DNA of 15,047 bases, taken from contig CALBTC010000372.1 in NCBI GenBank assembly GCA_937967805.1, positions 1-15,047 of the forward strand, in the 5' to 3' direction. The position numbers were made by a program, and so were the translations under genes. Below are positions 1 to 6,950 of the stretch, piece after piece (the first letter of the stretch is position 1; every line of letters begins with the position of its first letter). Below the pieces are notes generated by a model. That model saw only the letters and a list, made by a program, of their open reading frames with translations. It did no database searches and was not told where the DNA came from. The stretch is from an uncultured Anaerolineaceae bacterium. Its GTDB lineage: Bacteria; Chloroflexota; Anaerolineae; Promineifilales; Promineifilaceae.

Positions 1-153
1 CAAGTGCATCAGCGTGGACTTGCCCGAGCCGGACGGGCCGATGATGGCGAGGTAGTCGCCGCGCTCGATATCGAACGAGACCCCGTTCAATGCCCGCACC
101 TCGGTATCGCCCATGGTGTAAATCCGGGTCAGGTCTCTCACTTCAACAAGCAT
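1..153 (-). CDS. ABC transporter ATP-binding protein, MacB/LolD type (N-terminal 51 residues, cut by window edge)
   Basis: Reading the minus strand from an ATG at 153 gives 51 codons that run off the window. The translation begins MLVEVRDLTRIYTMGD, continues through a core typical of MacB/LolD/FtsE-class ATPases (ALNGVSFDIERGDYLAIIG) and contains the Walker A motif GPSGSGKST at about residues 40-48. The protein would bind ATP on the cytoplasmic face and power a MacAB-like export or lipoprotein-release complex. A good ribosome site (GGAGAA) lies about 7 nt upstream in the 21-bp gap after the adaptor stop, so it was co-transcribed with that gene. The usual partner order, adaptor then ATPase then permease, is kept. 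The exact subfamily and cargo cannot be told from 51 residues. Confidence 0.88.
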   Translation of the reverse strand, partial: MLVEVRDLTRIYTMGDTEVRALNGVSFDIERGDYLAIIGPSGSGKSTLMHL

Positions 154-174
154 AAATGTTCTCCAAAATAAACG

Positions 175-930
175 CTAAATATTTATCGGCCGGCCGAGCA
201 GAATTTCATCGCCCTCTTTTACACCGTCTTCGACGATCACCACCCGGTCGTTGCTCTGGCCAAGGGTGACGACACGTTTTTCGATTTTTTCGCCTTTGCG
301 CACATAAACCGTGGTTTGATCGAGCTCATCGATAAAAACCGCTTCGATGGGGATATAGGTGACGTCTTCGAGCTCGCTGACGATGATGTCGACCGTAGCG
401 GACAGCCCCGGCTTCAAGCGCTCATCGCTGCCGATGACCTTGACTTCGACGTCGAAAACCTTAGCGCCGGTCGGCTTGCCGGTAATTTTGCTGATTTTTT
501 TCTTGGCCAAATCGGCAATTGCATTGATTTCCCCCTCGAATTCGACATCCTGGTAGGCATCGAGCCGGATCTTGGCCGGCAACCCAACCTGCACTTTCGA
601 CAAATCCACTTCACTCACTTCGAGATCGACCATCATCGTGGAGACGTCCGGCAGGTACATCAAGTCCATGCCTTCGAACGGAATCATGCCGACGGTAATT
701 TTTTTGGCTTCCCCTTCCGCGCCGACAGAAGCATAGACGACCAACCCGGCGCGCGGCGCCAGCGTAAACCCTTCACGCAATTTGCGATCCTGCTGATCCA
801 GCATTCTTTCCGCACGGTTCATGTTGGCGCGTGCCGCATCGACAGAGGCCTCGAACGAGCGCGTTCTGTTTTTCAGATCGATAGACCAGCCGTGCCTGAT
901 CGACTTCACTCTGCACCGCAAAACCTTCAT
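175..930 (-). CDS. Efflux adaptor (MacA/HlyD family), C-terminal part separated by a frameshift
   Basis: This frame carries the second half of a periplasmic or extracytoplasmic adaptor (membrane-fusion protein) of an ABC exporter. It has the end of a coiled-coil hairpin ([20 protein letters not shown]), the returning lipoyl strand with the family hallmark LAPRAGLVVYAS, then beta-barrel and membrane-proximal domains (LEVSEVDLSKVQVGLPAKI; LKPGLSATVDIIVSEL; VFIDELDQTTVYV). It ends with TAG at 175. The first 25 or so residues of the frame (before KNRTRSFE) are probably not native, because the natural upstream sequence continues in another frame (773-1861). Removing one base from the five-T run at 869-873 joins the two frames. 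Adaptors of this kind bridge a MacB-type ABC transporter to the outside, which fits the ATPase just downstream. As read, this half lacks its N-terminus and probably makes no functional protein. Confidence 0.8.
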   Translation of the reverse strand: MKVLRCRVKSIRHGWSIDLKNRTRSFEASVDAARANMNRAERMLDQQDRKLREGFTLAPRAGLVVYASVGAEGEAKKITVGMIPFEGMDLMYLPDVSTMMVDLEVSEVDLSKVQVGLPAKIRLDAYQDVEFEGEINAIADLAKKKISKITGKPTGAKVFDVEVKVIGSDERLKPGLSATVDIIVSELEDVTYIPIEAVFIDELDQTTVYVRKGEKIEKRVVTLGQSNDRVVIVEDGVKEGDEILLGRPINI

Positions 931-1861
931 CTGCCAGATTTTTCATGGTTTCGTAGCGTTTGAGTGCAGCTTCCTCTTTGGCTTTTTGCGATTCGAGCTC
1001 GCTGAGTGCTGAGATGATATTCGCACGCGCCACTTCGACGGTCGATTCGGCCTCGCTCTTGGCGATGAGGTATTTTTCCGATTCGTAAACCACCAGAGTA
1101 TCGCCTTCTTCCACCCAGGTGCCTTCCGGTGCCAGCCAGAGAATTTGCTTATCGTTGGCCGCACTGATGGTCACCTGATCGCGGGCGCGCAGCTCACCGG
1201 TTTCAGTGACTTTGATGGTCACATCGCTGCGTTTGACCGTGGCCGATTCCGGCCGGGGCGTAAACCGTTCCTCCACGCCAAAAAAGACCAAGATGCCGCC
1301 AACCAGCAACAGCACTGAGGTCACCACAAAAGTGAGCTGGTAGCCAAAGGCATCGGCCAGCACGCCGCCAATCAGCGGGCCAATGGCAATGCCGGTTGTC
1401 TGGCCCATCAGCAGCAGTCCCATGGCGTAGCCGCTGCGCCGGCGCGGGGCCACGGAGGCCACCAGGGCGTTAGACGCGGCCACGGTGCCGGTGATGAGCC
1501 CCTGCAAAGCGCGCAGCAGCACCAGCTCTTCGCCGGTGCGGGCAAAGCCCATCAATAGCATGATAACCGCGCCGCCAAACATCGCCCGCTGCACCATCAG
1601 TTTACGGCCGTAGCGATCGGCCACCGCCCCCCAAATGGGAGAAGCAATCATCATCGTGAGTGCCTGGGCCGAAAAGACGGCCCCGGCCAAAAACTCCACG
1701 CTCAGCGAACTGCTGCTGCCCAGCTCGGTGACGTACAGCGATAAAAAGGGGAAGATGACGGAGAAGCCAACGGCCGTCAGCAGTTGGGCCACAAACATAA
1801 TGTAGAGCGTGCGCTGCCAATCTTCAACGGCGCGGAGTTTTTGCAGAAGTCGTAAGAACAT
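773..1861 (-). CDS. Chimera: six-helix MFS transporter half joined to the N-terminal part of a MacA/HlyD adaptor; frameshifted end
   Basis: Residues 1 to about 200 are the N-terminal half of a major facilitator drug-efflux protein. Six hydrophobic helices are visible, with motif A between helices 2 and 3 ([10 protein letters not shown]) and a helix-5 motif C-like [10 protein letters not shown]. After [15 protein letters not shown] (around position 1245) the sequence changes without a stop into an efflux adaptor: [19 protein letters not shown], a lipoyl half-motif ([19 protein letters not shown]) and a coiled coil ([25 protein letters not shown], split here as [14 protein letters not shown] then [11 protein letters not shown]). 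Past RSEKQN the frame is lost; the last 25 or so residues are frameshift product and the true continuation is the frame at 175-930. The second MFS half and the adaptor's own signal or anchor are both missing. Six helices leave the chain in the cytoplasm, the wrong side for an adaptor. This is probably a deletion-born pseudogene or an assembly join. Only a weak ribosome site is visible before the ATG at 1861. Confidence 0.8.
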   Translation of the reverse strand: MFLRLLQKLRAVEDWQRTLYIMFVAQLLTAVGFSVIFPFLSLYVTELGSSSSLSVEFLAGAVFSAQALTMMIASPIWGAVADRYGRKLMVQRAMFGGAVIMLLMGFARTGEELVLLRALQGLITGTVAASNALVASVAPRRRSGYAMGLLLMGQTTGIAIGPLIGGVLADAFGYQLTFVVTSVLLLVGGILVFFGVEERFTPRPESATVKRSDVTIKVTETGELRARDQVTISAANDKQILWLAPEGTWVEEGDTLVVYESEKYLIAKSEAESTVEVARANIISALSELESQKAKEEAALKRYETMKNLADEGFAVQSEVDQARLVYRSEKQNALVRGLCRCGTRQHEPCGKNAGSAGSQIA

Positions 1862-1898
1862 AAAAATTTGCTCGACAAATATAGTAATAAATCAACAA

Positions 1899-1968
1899 AT
1901 TACGCAGATTGAACGAATTAAAAATCTATTCAATCCTTCGGCCTTGCTCAGGGCAGGTTCTGCGTAAT
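1899..1968. repeat. Small palindromic intergenic element
   Basis: A perfect 10-bp inverted repeat, ATTACGCAGA (1899-1908) and TCTGCGTAAT (1959-1968), encloses a 7-bp hairpin, GATTGAA (1907-1913) with TTCAATC (1929-1935), and a GC-rich core containing CCTTGCTCAGGGCAGG (1942-1957). The layout is that of a cruciform or three-way-junction element. The core resembles a CTTCG...GCTCAGG-type short repeat that I associate with environmental bacterial genomes (recollection, not checked). It lies downstream of the DUF3048 gene and upstream of the MFS chimera on the same strand, so it could act as a transcript-end structure, but no clear T-run follows. Confidence 0.55.
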
Positions 1969-2004
1969 CTTTGATATTTTTTTCAGCTAAAAAGCATATC
2001 GCTC

Positions 2005-3228
2005 TTAATGCTGAATGGTAACGGGATTTTCGTAATAGTGGGGCAATACCTGGAACCAACTGTTGCCGATTTGCAGCGGCACGGCGTTGCCTTCGGCATT
2101 GACGAAAGTGAACATGTCGCTGCGATTTTCACGCAGCCAGGTGGCGGGATATTGCTTGCCGTCGCGCAAAATGATGGCGACTCCCTGCCCCCAAATCTGA
2201 ATTTCCAGCGGCCAATCGGAACAAACGCCGTTGCTGTGGGTGAGGCAGATCGATTGATCGCGCTCGTGAACGGCCGTTAACAAAATCACGTTGGCCGCGC
2301 TGATCTGCTCACCGTTGTTGGCATCAATCGTCGGCTCTCCATCGGCCCAGCGCCAGTAACGGCCGTTGGCCGGATCGTACACCCATTCCACCAACGTGTA
2401 GGTATCATAAGCCACCTGGATGCGGTTGGCGGCAGCCCCGCCCTGTGGCGGCAGGCTGCTAAACGTCAGCCACGCCGTAAATTGCGGTGGGCGATCCAGC
2501 TCATAGGCAGCAATAGCCTGCCATAGTCCAGACGGATCGGCGTGGAGGGTGTGTTCCCACGGTTTATCTTCATCCGTGCGGTAAAAGCCGGTCTCATGAG
2601 AGCGCAAAATGCGGTCGCCAATATCAGAGCCGTGCAGCCGCTGCGACACAATCGGGTGCGCGCCGGACATGGCAAAAGCGGCATCGTACATGGCCGGCAG
2701 CTCCTTCTCGATGAGCCGGGCGCTGCGCACCGGGCCGATGTCTGGCGGGGTCTGGCTGTAGAAAATAGCGGTGAAGCGGGTGATGTCCGCCTCCGTCACG
2801 TGCTCAAACACCAGGTCTGCCTGGCTGAGTCCATTTTGCGGCCGGGCATACTGCGGCGGGCTGTTCGAGACTTTGATGGCTAACGGCCGTCGCAGCAAAT
2901 TGTCCGGTTCGGCCACAACTTCCCCTGTCAGCGGGTTGCGCTCCGTGCCAAAATCATCGGGGCCGGAAAGCATGAGGGCAACCAGAGGCGTTGGTTCGGC
3001 CGTTGGCTCAGGGGTTGGCGACGGCAGCGGCGTGGCGGTATCGGCTGCTTCCGTTGCCGGAACTGGGGTAAAAGTCGGCACGATGGTTGGCGTTACGGCC
3101 GTAGGTTCCAGCGTTATGGCCGGAACCAGTGTCGGCACAGCTTCAGGCTCGCCACAGGCAGCCAGCACTACAACCAACAGCATAATTCCCCAGAAAAAAA
3201 GCATGCGCCACATTTTGCTAAACATCAC
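2005..3228 (-). CDS. DUF3048 domain-containing lipoprotein (YerB-like)
   Basis: This is a 407-residue exported lipoprotein. It opens with a hydrophobic signal and the lipobox LAAC (Cys25 counting from the GTG at 3228), then a Pro/Thr/Glu-rich spacer to about residue 84. Next comes the DUF3048 domain with its typical stretches: NPLTGE (98-103), RRPLAIKVSNSP (113-124), ARPQNGLSQADLVFE (128-142), ITRFTAIFYSQ (149-159) and IGPVRSAR (164-171). The C-terminal half, rich in Trp and Tyr and ending in QIGNSWFQVLP, matches the second domain of the family. The biochemical role of DUF3048/YerB proteins is not established; the anchor places it on the outer face of the cytoplasmic membrane. The first codon is GTG immediately followed by ATG at 3225; AAGG lies almost against them, so which is used is uncertain. 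It is divergent from the importer operon and probably monocistronic. Confidence 0.88.
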   Translation of the reverse strand: MMFSKMWRMLFFWGIMLLVVVLAACGEPEAVPTLVPAITLEPTAVTPTIVPTFTPVPATEAADTATPLPSPTPEPTAEPTPLVALMLSGPDDFGTERNPLTGEVVAEPDNLLRRPLAIKVSNSPPQYARPQNGLSQADLVFEHVTEADITRFTAIFYSQTPPDIGPVRSARLIEKELPAMYDAAFAMSGAHPIVSQRLHGSDIGDRILRSHETGFYRTDEDKPWEHTLHADPSGLWQAIAAYELDRPPQFTAWLTFSSLPPQGGAAANRIQVAYDTYTLVEWVYDPANGRYWRWADGEPTIDANNGEQISAANVILLTAVHERDQSICLTHSNGVCSDWPLEIQIWGQGVAIILRDGKQYPATWLRENRSDMFTFVNAEGNAVPLQIGNSWFQVLPHYYENPVTIQH

Positions 3229-3380
3229 CTTATTGTATCCGAATCTAGCCAGCCAGACGCATCCTTTGTTACGATCCTTACCGTTTAATTAGCTACGTTG
3301 TGATTGGATTCATTTTGACTGTGGAGCCAGGATAGAATCGGGCGGAAACACGTCATAAATTAGGAACGGCCGTGCCGAAG

Positions 3381-3426
3381 TGATATATCATTGATATATT
3401 AATTATTTGGCAGGCACCCTATATCA
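3381..3426. promoter_or_regulatory. Candidate operator: TGATATATCA palindrome and half-sites
   Basis: A perfect 10-bp palindrome, TGATATATCA, lies at 3381-3390. It is followed by a further half-site, TGATATA (3392-3398), and an inverted one, TATATCA (3420-3426), that falls inside the promoter spacer. Repeated half-sites around a -35 box are the usual arrangement for a repressor or activator site. No regulator gene is present nearby, so the factor is unknown. Confidence 0.4.
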
Positions 3427-3435
3427 TGTTATTAT
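3407..3435 (+). promoter_or_regulatory. Sigma70-type promoter for the importer operon
   Basis: TTGGCA (3407-3412) and TATTAT (3430-3435) each match the -35 and -10 consensus at five of six positions and are exactly 17 bp apart. A TGn extension precedes the -10 box (3427-3429). Transcription would start near 3442, giving a leader of about 375 nt before the binding-protein start codon. It is inferred from sequence only. Confidence 0.55.
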
Positions 3436-3441
3436 TTAAAC

Positions 3442-3817
3442 GTCCTATGCGGAATGAAAAATTTCGTTATTATCTACTAAAAATACACAGCCCAATTTTT
3501 TCTAGAGCAGCTTGCTTGGTAGAACAATAGGCAGACATGGCTCTTTTTCACGATTCCCGAACTCAACTTTGCAAATTCCCCCTTACGTCTTTTCAGGCGT
3601 ACCGTTCAATGCCCCCCAAAACGCAAACATAGTTTGAAGCATTGCTTATAAATTGTGGGTTTTCCCATAAACCAAACTCTCTCACTTTAAGGAGGTGAGG
3701 CCACAGAAAATAAAATAATCCCTTGATTTATCAACAAACATTGCTGACATGTTTGCAGGTTACCTACGCTGTGTTTAGCTGCCTACATGACAGCATCATT
3801 TAGTTTGGAGGAGAAAC
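3442..3817 (+). promoter_or_regulatory. Long structured 5' leader of the importer operon
   Basis: No gene is visible in this stretch. Several hairpins can be drawn: CAATGC/GCATTG (3607-3612, 3639-3644) enclosing CAAAC-ATA-GTTTG (3624-3636); a UGUGGG/CCCAUA stem with a UUUU loop (3654-3669); CTCAC/GTGAG (3681-3685, 3695-3699); and two mutually exclusive stems, CAAACA/TGTTTG (3735-3740, 3750-3755) and TGCTGACATG with CATGACAGCA (3742-3751, 3786-3795; one A-A mismatch). A perfect Shine-Dalgarno sequence, AAGGAGGTGA (3689-3698), sits in one hairpin with no start codon at a usable distance. The true ribosome site, GGAGG (3807-3811), is 6 nt before GTG 3818. I do not recognise a known riboswitch class. 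Confidence 0.4.
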
Positions 3818-5554
3818 GTGAAAATACCTCAAGTGTCAAAAAAAGAGATGGAAAAAATCCATCCTGCAATCCCCAATGCCTATGAACAATTAGAGCAAGG
3901 TCGCATCAGCCGTCGTGAGTTTATGCGCTTTGCTACCCTACTCGGTATGTCGGCTGGTGTAGCGACCGTCGCCGCCGCCTGTGGCGCTGGCGGCACGGCC
4001 GATGAACCAACCACCGAAGCGGACCCTGAAGCAGGCGGCAGCACAGATGCCGATACCGGGGCCGAATCTGCTGTTTCTGCCGGCGGTCCGATTCGCGGCG
4101 GCACCTGGCGCAGCTCTATGAACCTGCAAGGGCTGGACCACCCGGCGCGCCTCTCCTGGGTTGAAGGGGCCAACATCGTGCGCCAGTTTGGTGAATACCT
4201 CACCGAAACCGGGGTAGACAACATTACCCGCCCCTACCTCCTGGAAAGCTGGGAAGCCAACGAGACCGTCGATGAATGGACGTTGAACATTCGGCAAGGC
4301 GTTCTCTTTAACAACGGCGATGAGCTAACGGCCGAAGACGTCATGTTTACCATGGGCGAATGGCTCAATCCAGACGTTGGCTCGTCTATGCTTGGCCTGC
4401 TGGCCCCCGTGCTTAGCGGCATGAACGATGTAGAAATGGTAGATGATTACACGATTCGTTTGCATCTAACCCAGCCAAACATCGCCATTCCCGAATTCTT
4501 GTTCCACTATCCCGCCATCATTCTGCACCGCAACTTTGAAGGCGACATCATCCGCCAGCCCGTTGGCACGGGTGCCTTTACCCTTGAGGAGTATGCTGAG
4601 GGTGAACGGGCCGTCTTTAGACGCCGTGAAGATTACTGGCGCATGGGTGAGGACGGCATGCCCCTGCCCTATCTGGACGAACTGATCTATGTCTCCAGTG
4701 ACAAGGACGCTGGCGTAGCCGCGCTTACGGCCGGTCAGGTTGATTCACTTTACGATCCGCGTCCATCGGACTGGCAAGCTCTCCAAAATGTAGATGGGCT
4801 GACGGTACGGCCGGTAACCACCGCGCAATGCCTGATCCTGCGTATGCGCGTCGATCTGGAGCCCTGGAACGACAACCGGGTACGCACAGCTTTGAAGATG
4901 TGCCAGAATCGGGAACAAATCTTCCAATTGGCCTACTTCAGCGAAGGTGAACTCTCCATTGACGCCCATGTGGCTCCGGTACAACCCGCTTATGCGCCAA
5001 AACCTATCCCAGAATACGATCCTGAAGGTGCGCTTGCCCTGATGGAAGAATATGCTGCCGATGTGGGCATTGAACTGCCGCTTCAGGTCACTCTGGCCAC
5101 TAAAAACGACCAGGCCGAACCGGATATTGCCCAGGCCTTGAAAGAGCAGGCGCTACCCGGTGGCTTTGACATTACCCTGGACATCACAGAACCAAATGGC
5201 TACTGGTCTCGCTGGACTGAAGTGCCCCTGGGTATTACTTCTTGGACACACCGTCCGGTGGCCGTTATGCTGCTGCCGCTGGCCTACACCGAGGAAGCCA
5301 TTGGCAATTGGAATGAAACACGCTGGGTAGACGAGGAATTCGAAGATGTGCTGCGCGAAGCACAGGCTACCCTGGATGTTGAAGAACGGCGTGAATTGAT
5401 GTCACAGATCGAGGACATCATGCAGGAGCGCGGGCCTATTGGGAACAGCTTCTGGAAGAACATCTGGAACATCACTTCAGACAAATTCCACAATGTCCAG
5501 GCCCACCCGACAGCTTACGATCTGCTTTACGAAGTTTGGAAAGATCCAGAATAA
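3818..5554 (+). CDS. ABC transporter substrate-binding protein, family 5 (DppA/OppA-like), Tat-type lipoprotein
   Basis: This 578-residue protein is the extracellular receptor of the importer encoded by the next three genes. A 30-residue lead precedes a twin-arginine motif, SRREFMR (Arg32-Arg33), a hydrophobic stretch and the lipobox AAAC (Cys55), so it is probably exported folded by Tat and lipid-anchored. A Gly/Glu/Asp/Thr-rich linker runs to about residue 90. The body is a family-5 binding fold; the signature around residues 159-179 reads RQGVLFNNGDELTAEDV, close to the family form RdGVkFhdGxxltAeDV. The length fits peptide-type receptors. Family 5 also includes oligosaccharide, nickel and other ligands, and nothing here fixes the ligand. 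The start is GTG at 3818, supported by GGAGGAG just upstream. It is first in the operon and followed by a strong hairpin, so it is probably made in excess. Confidence 0.93.
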   Translation: MKIPQVSKKEMEKIHPAIPNAYEQLEQGRISRREFMRFATLLGMSAGVATVAAACGAGGTADEPTTEADPEAGGSTDADTGAESAVSAGGPIRGGTWRSSMNLQGLDHPARLSWVEGANIVRQFGEYLTETGVDNITRPYLLESWEANETVDEWTLNIRQGVLFNNGDELTAEDVMFTMGEWLNPDVGSSMLGLLAPVLSGMNDVEMVDDYTIRLHLTQPNIAIPEFLFHYPAIILHRNFEGDIIRQPVGTGAFTLEEYAEGERAVFRRREDYWRMGEDGMPLPYLDELIYVSSDKDAGVAALTAGQVDSLYDPRPSDWQALQNVDGLTVRPVTTAQCLILRMRVDLEPWNDNRVRTALKMCQNREQIFQLAYFSEGELSIDAHVAPVQPAYAPKPIPEYDPEGALALMEEYAADVGIELPLQVTLATKNDQAEPDIAQALKEQALPGGFDITLDITEPNGYWSRWTEVPLGITSWTHRPVAVMLLPLAYTEEAIGNWNETRWVDEEFEDVLREAQATLDVEERRELMSQIEDIMQERGPIGNSFWKNIWNITSDKFHNVQAHPTAYDLLYEVWKDPE

Positions 5555-5587
5555 GTGAGACGCGTAAGCGTTAGTTAGCAACTCTCG

Positions 5588-5625
5588 AGGAGTCGAGTTT
5601 TAACCAAAACTCGACTCCTATTTTT
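5588..5625 (+). terminator. Intra-operon hairpin with T-run (partial terminator or mRNA-stabilising stem)
   Basis: AGGAGTCGAGTTTT (5588-5601) pairs perfectly with AAAACTCGACTCCT (5606-5619) across a 4-nt loop, and TTTTT follows at 5621-5625. This is a 14-bp intrinsic-terminator structure between the binding-protein gene and its permease. In importer operons such a hairpin commonly lets only part of the transcripts read on and protects the upstream message, giving more receptor than membrane complex. Confidence 0.85.
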
Positions 5626-5643
5626 AACAATGGGAAGGCATAA

Positions 5644-6942
5644 ATGGCTCGTTTTTTAGTACGCAGCATCGTTTCTACCATCGTAACAATTTTATTTGTC
5701 TCAATTGTCCTTTTTGTTCTTCTCGACGCCGTTGGCTCAGAGCGTGTTATTAATCGCGTTTTGGGCGTATTTGCGACTGCCGAACAAAGGGCTTCCTTCA
5801 AAAACCAGCTTGGTTTGGATGAGCCAATTTGGATTCGCTACTCAGACTGGCTGCTGGGCAGCGATTGGCGCGCTGAAGGATACACCGAATACGACATTGT
5901 CACGGCAGCCAATCCGACCACCGGTGAATCTCAATGGTGGGCAGAGGTAGACGGGCAACTGATGCGCTGGCGGCTTGAAGGTGAAGACCTGATTGCTTTG
6001 ATTCGCCAGGAAGATGGCACGACGGTTCCGCAAACGGCCAATGAGTTTTGGCAAAGTGATGGCGGAGTCGAAACATTCTGGGGCGTGGACACCGAAAATC
6101 GCGTTGTATTGTGGCAGCGGGGTGGTGGGGAGCCGGTTTATGTGATTACCGAAGCTGGTTTGCGCCAGGAAGGTGACGGCCCGCGCGACTATATTCCCCT
6201 GCGTAAGGGGATGGTCCGTTTAGACCCCGGCATTTCGTCGGAGACAAGACGGCCGGTTGCCGTGACGCTTCTGCCACGTTTGCGCAACACATTGATATTG
6301 GCCGGGCTGGCTTTTGTGTTCATTATGCCGCTGGCTTTGCTCCTCGGCATTATTGCCGGAATCAATGAAGGTAAGTTTGCCGATCGGTTTATTTCGATTA
6401 CCAGTCTGGCAGCTACGGCTACGCCGGAGTTTGTCACCGGGATATTTTTAATATTGATACTGGGCATCTGGCTAAGCGTGGTGCCCGCCGTGGCGCTTTT
6501 TACCAGTGCTGATGCGATTTTTGAAGACCCGACCCTACTGGTGCTGCCGCTGTTGACGTTAACGGCCGTTGAACTAGGTTACATCGTCCGCATGACCCGG
6601 GCCAGCATGGTGGAAGTCATGGGCACGTCCTACATTCGCACGGCCATCATTAAAGGGATGCCCTACTGGCGCGTGGTCTTCCGTCACGCCATCCGCAATG
6701 CACTCATGGCCCCCATTACCATCATGATGTTGCACGTCAATTACCTTGTCGGCGGCGTGGTGGTCGTCGAAGCTATCTTTGGCTATCCCGGTCTGGGCAA
6801 ATACATCTACGATTCAGCCATTGCCAGCGACACCAACGCCGTGATTGCCGCCGCGATGGTGACAGTCATCATCGCCATTGCCACTCGAATCATTGGCGAT
6901 CTGGCCTATACCTATCTGAATCCCCGGATACGTTACGCATAG
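5644..6942 (+). CDS. ABC transporter permease, DppB-like, with a large extracytoplasmic insertion
   Basis: One of two membrane subunits forming the import channel. Helix 1 (about residues 8-28) is followed by the usual family segment QLGLDEPIWIRYSDWL (55-70). The core resumes at about residue 190 with LDPGISSETRRPVAVTLLPRL, further helices (216-240, 262-284, 296-315), the EAA-type loop facing the ATPase (YIRTAIIKGMPYWRVVFRHAIRNAL, split as YIRTAIIKGMP and YWRVVFRHAIRNAL, 330-354), FGYPGLGKYIY (379-389) and a last helix. At 432 residues it is about 100 longer than typical DppB proteins, because of an insertion at about 73-188 between helices 1 and 2. The insertion is Trp-rich and contains two similar strand-like units (WWAEVDGQLMRW and FWGVDTENRVVLW). 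It would lie outside the membrane, where it could touch the receptor. ATG 5644 follows AAGG. Confidence 0.93.
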   Translation: MARFLVRSIVSTIVTILFVSIVLFVLLDAVGSERVINRVLGVFATAEQRASFKNQLGLDEPIWIRYSDWLLGSDWRAEGYTEYDIVTAANPTTGESQWWAEVDGQLMRWRLEGEDLIALIRQEDGTTVPQTANEFWQSDGGVETFWGVDTENRVVLWQRGGGEPVYVITEAGLRQEGDGPRDYIPLRKGMVRLDPGISSETRRPVAVTLLPRLRNTLILAGLAFVFIMPLALLLGIIAGINEGKFADRFISITSLAATATPEFVTGIFLILILGIWLSVVPAVALFTSADAIFEDPTLLVLPLLTLTAVELGYIVRMTRASMVEVMGTSYIRTAIIKGMPYWRVVFRHAIRNALMAPITIMMLHVNYLVGGVVVVEAIFGYPGLGKYIYDSAIASDTNAVIAAAMVTVIIAIATRIIGDLAYTYLNPRIRYA

Positions 6943-6950
6943 GAGAAGAT

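Noticed and set aside
316..963. 215-codon plus-strand open frame
   Set aside because: It is antisense to the adaptor, has no family features and follows the codon pattern of the real gene on the other strand.
3232..3237. TACAAT as a -10 box for the DUF3048 gene (minus strand)
   Set aside because: It lies only a few bases from the start codon and has no convincing -35 partner.
3508..3525. tRNA D-arm-like stretch (GCAGCTTGCTTGGTAGAAC-like)
   Set aside because: No acceptor stem, anticodon arm or proper T-loop can be drawn around it.
3689..3698. Perfect Shine-Dalgarno AAGGAGGTGA as the start of a small gene
   Set aside because: No ATG, GTG or TTG follows at a usable distance and no open frame of note begins there, so it is kept only as part of the leader.
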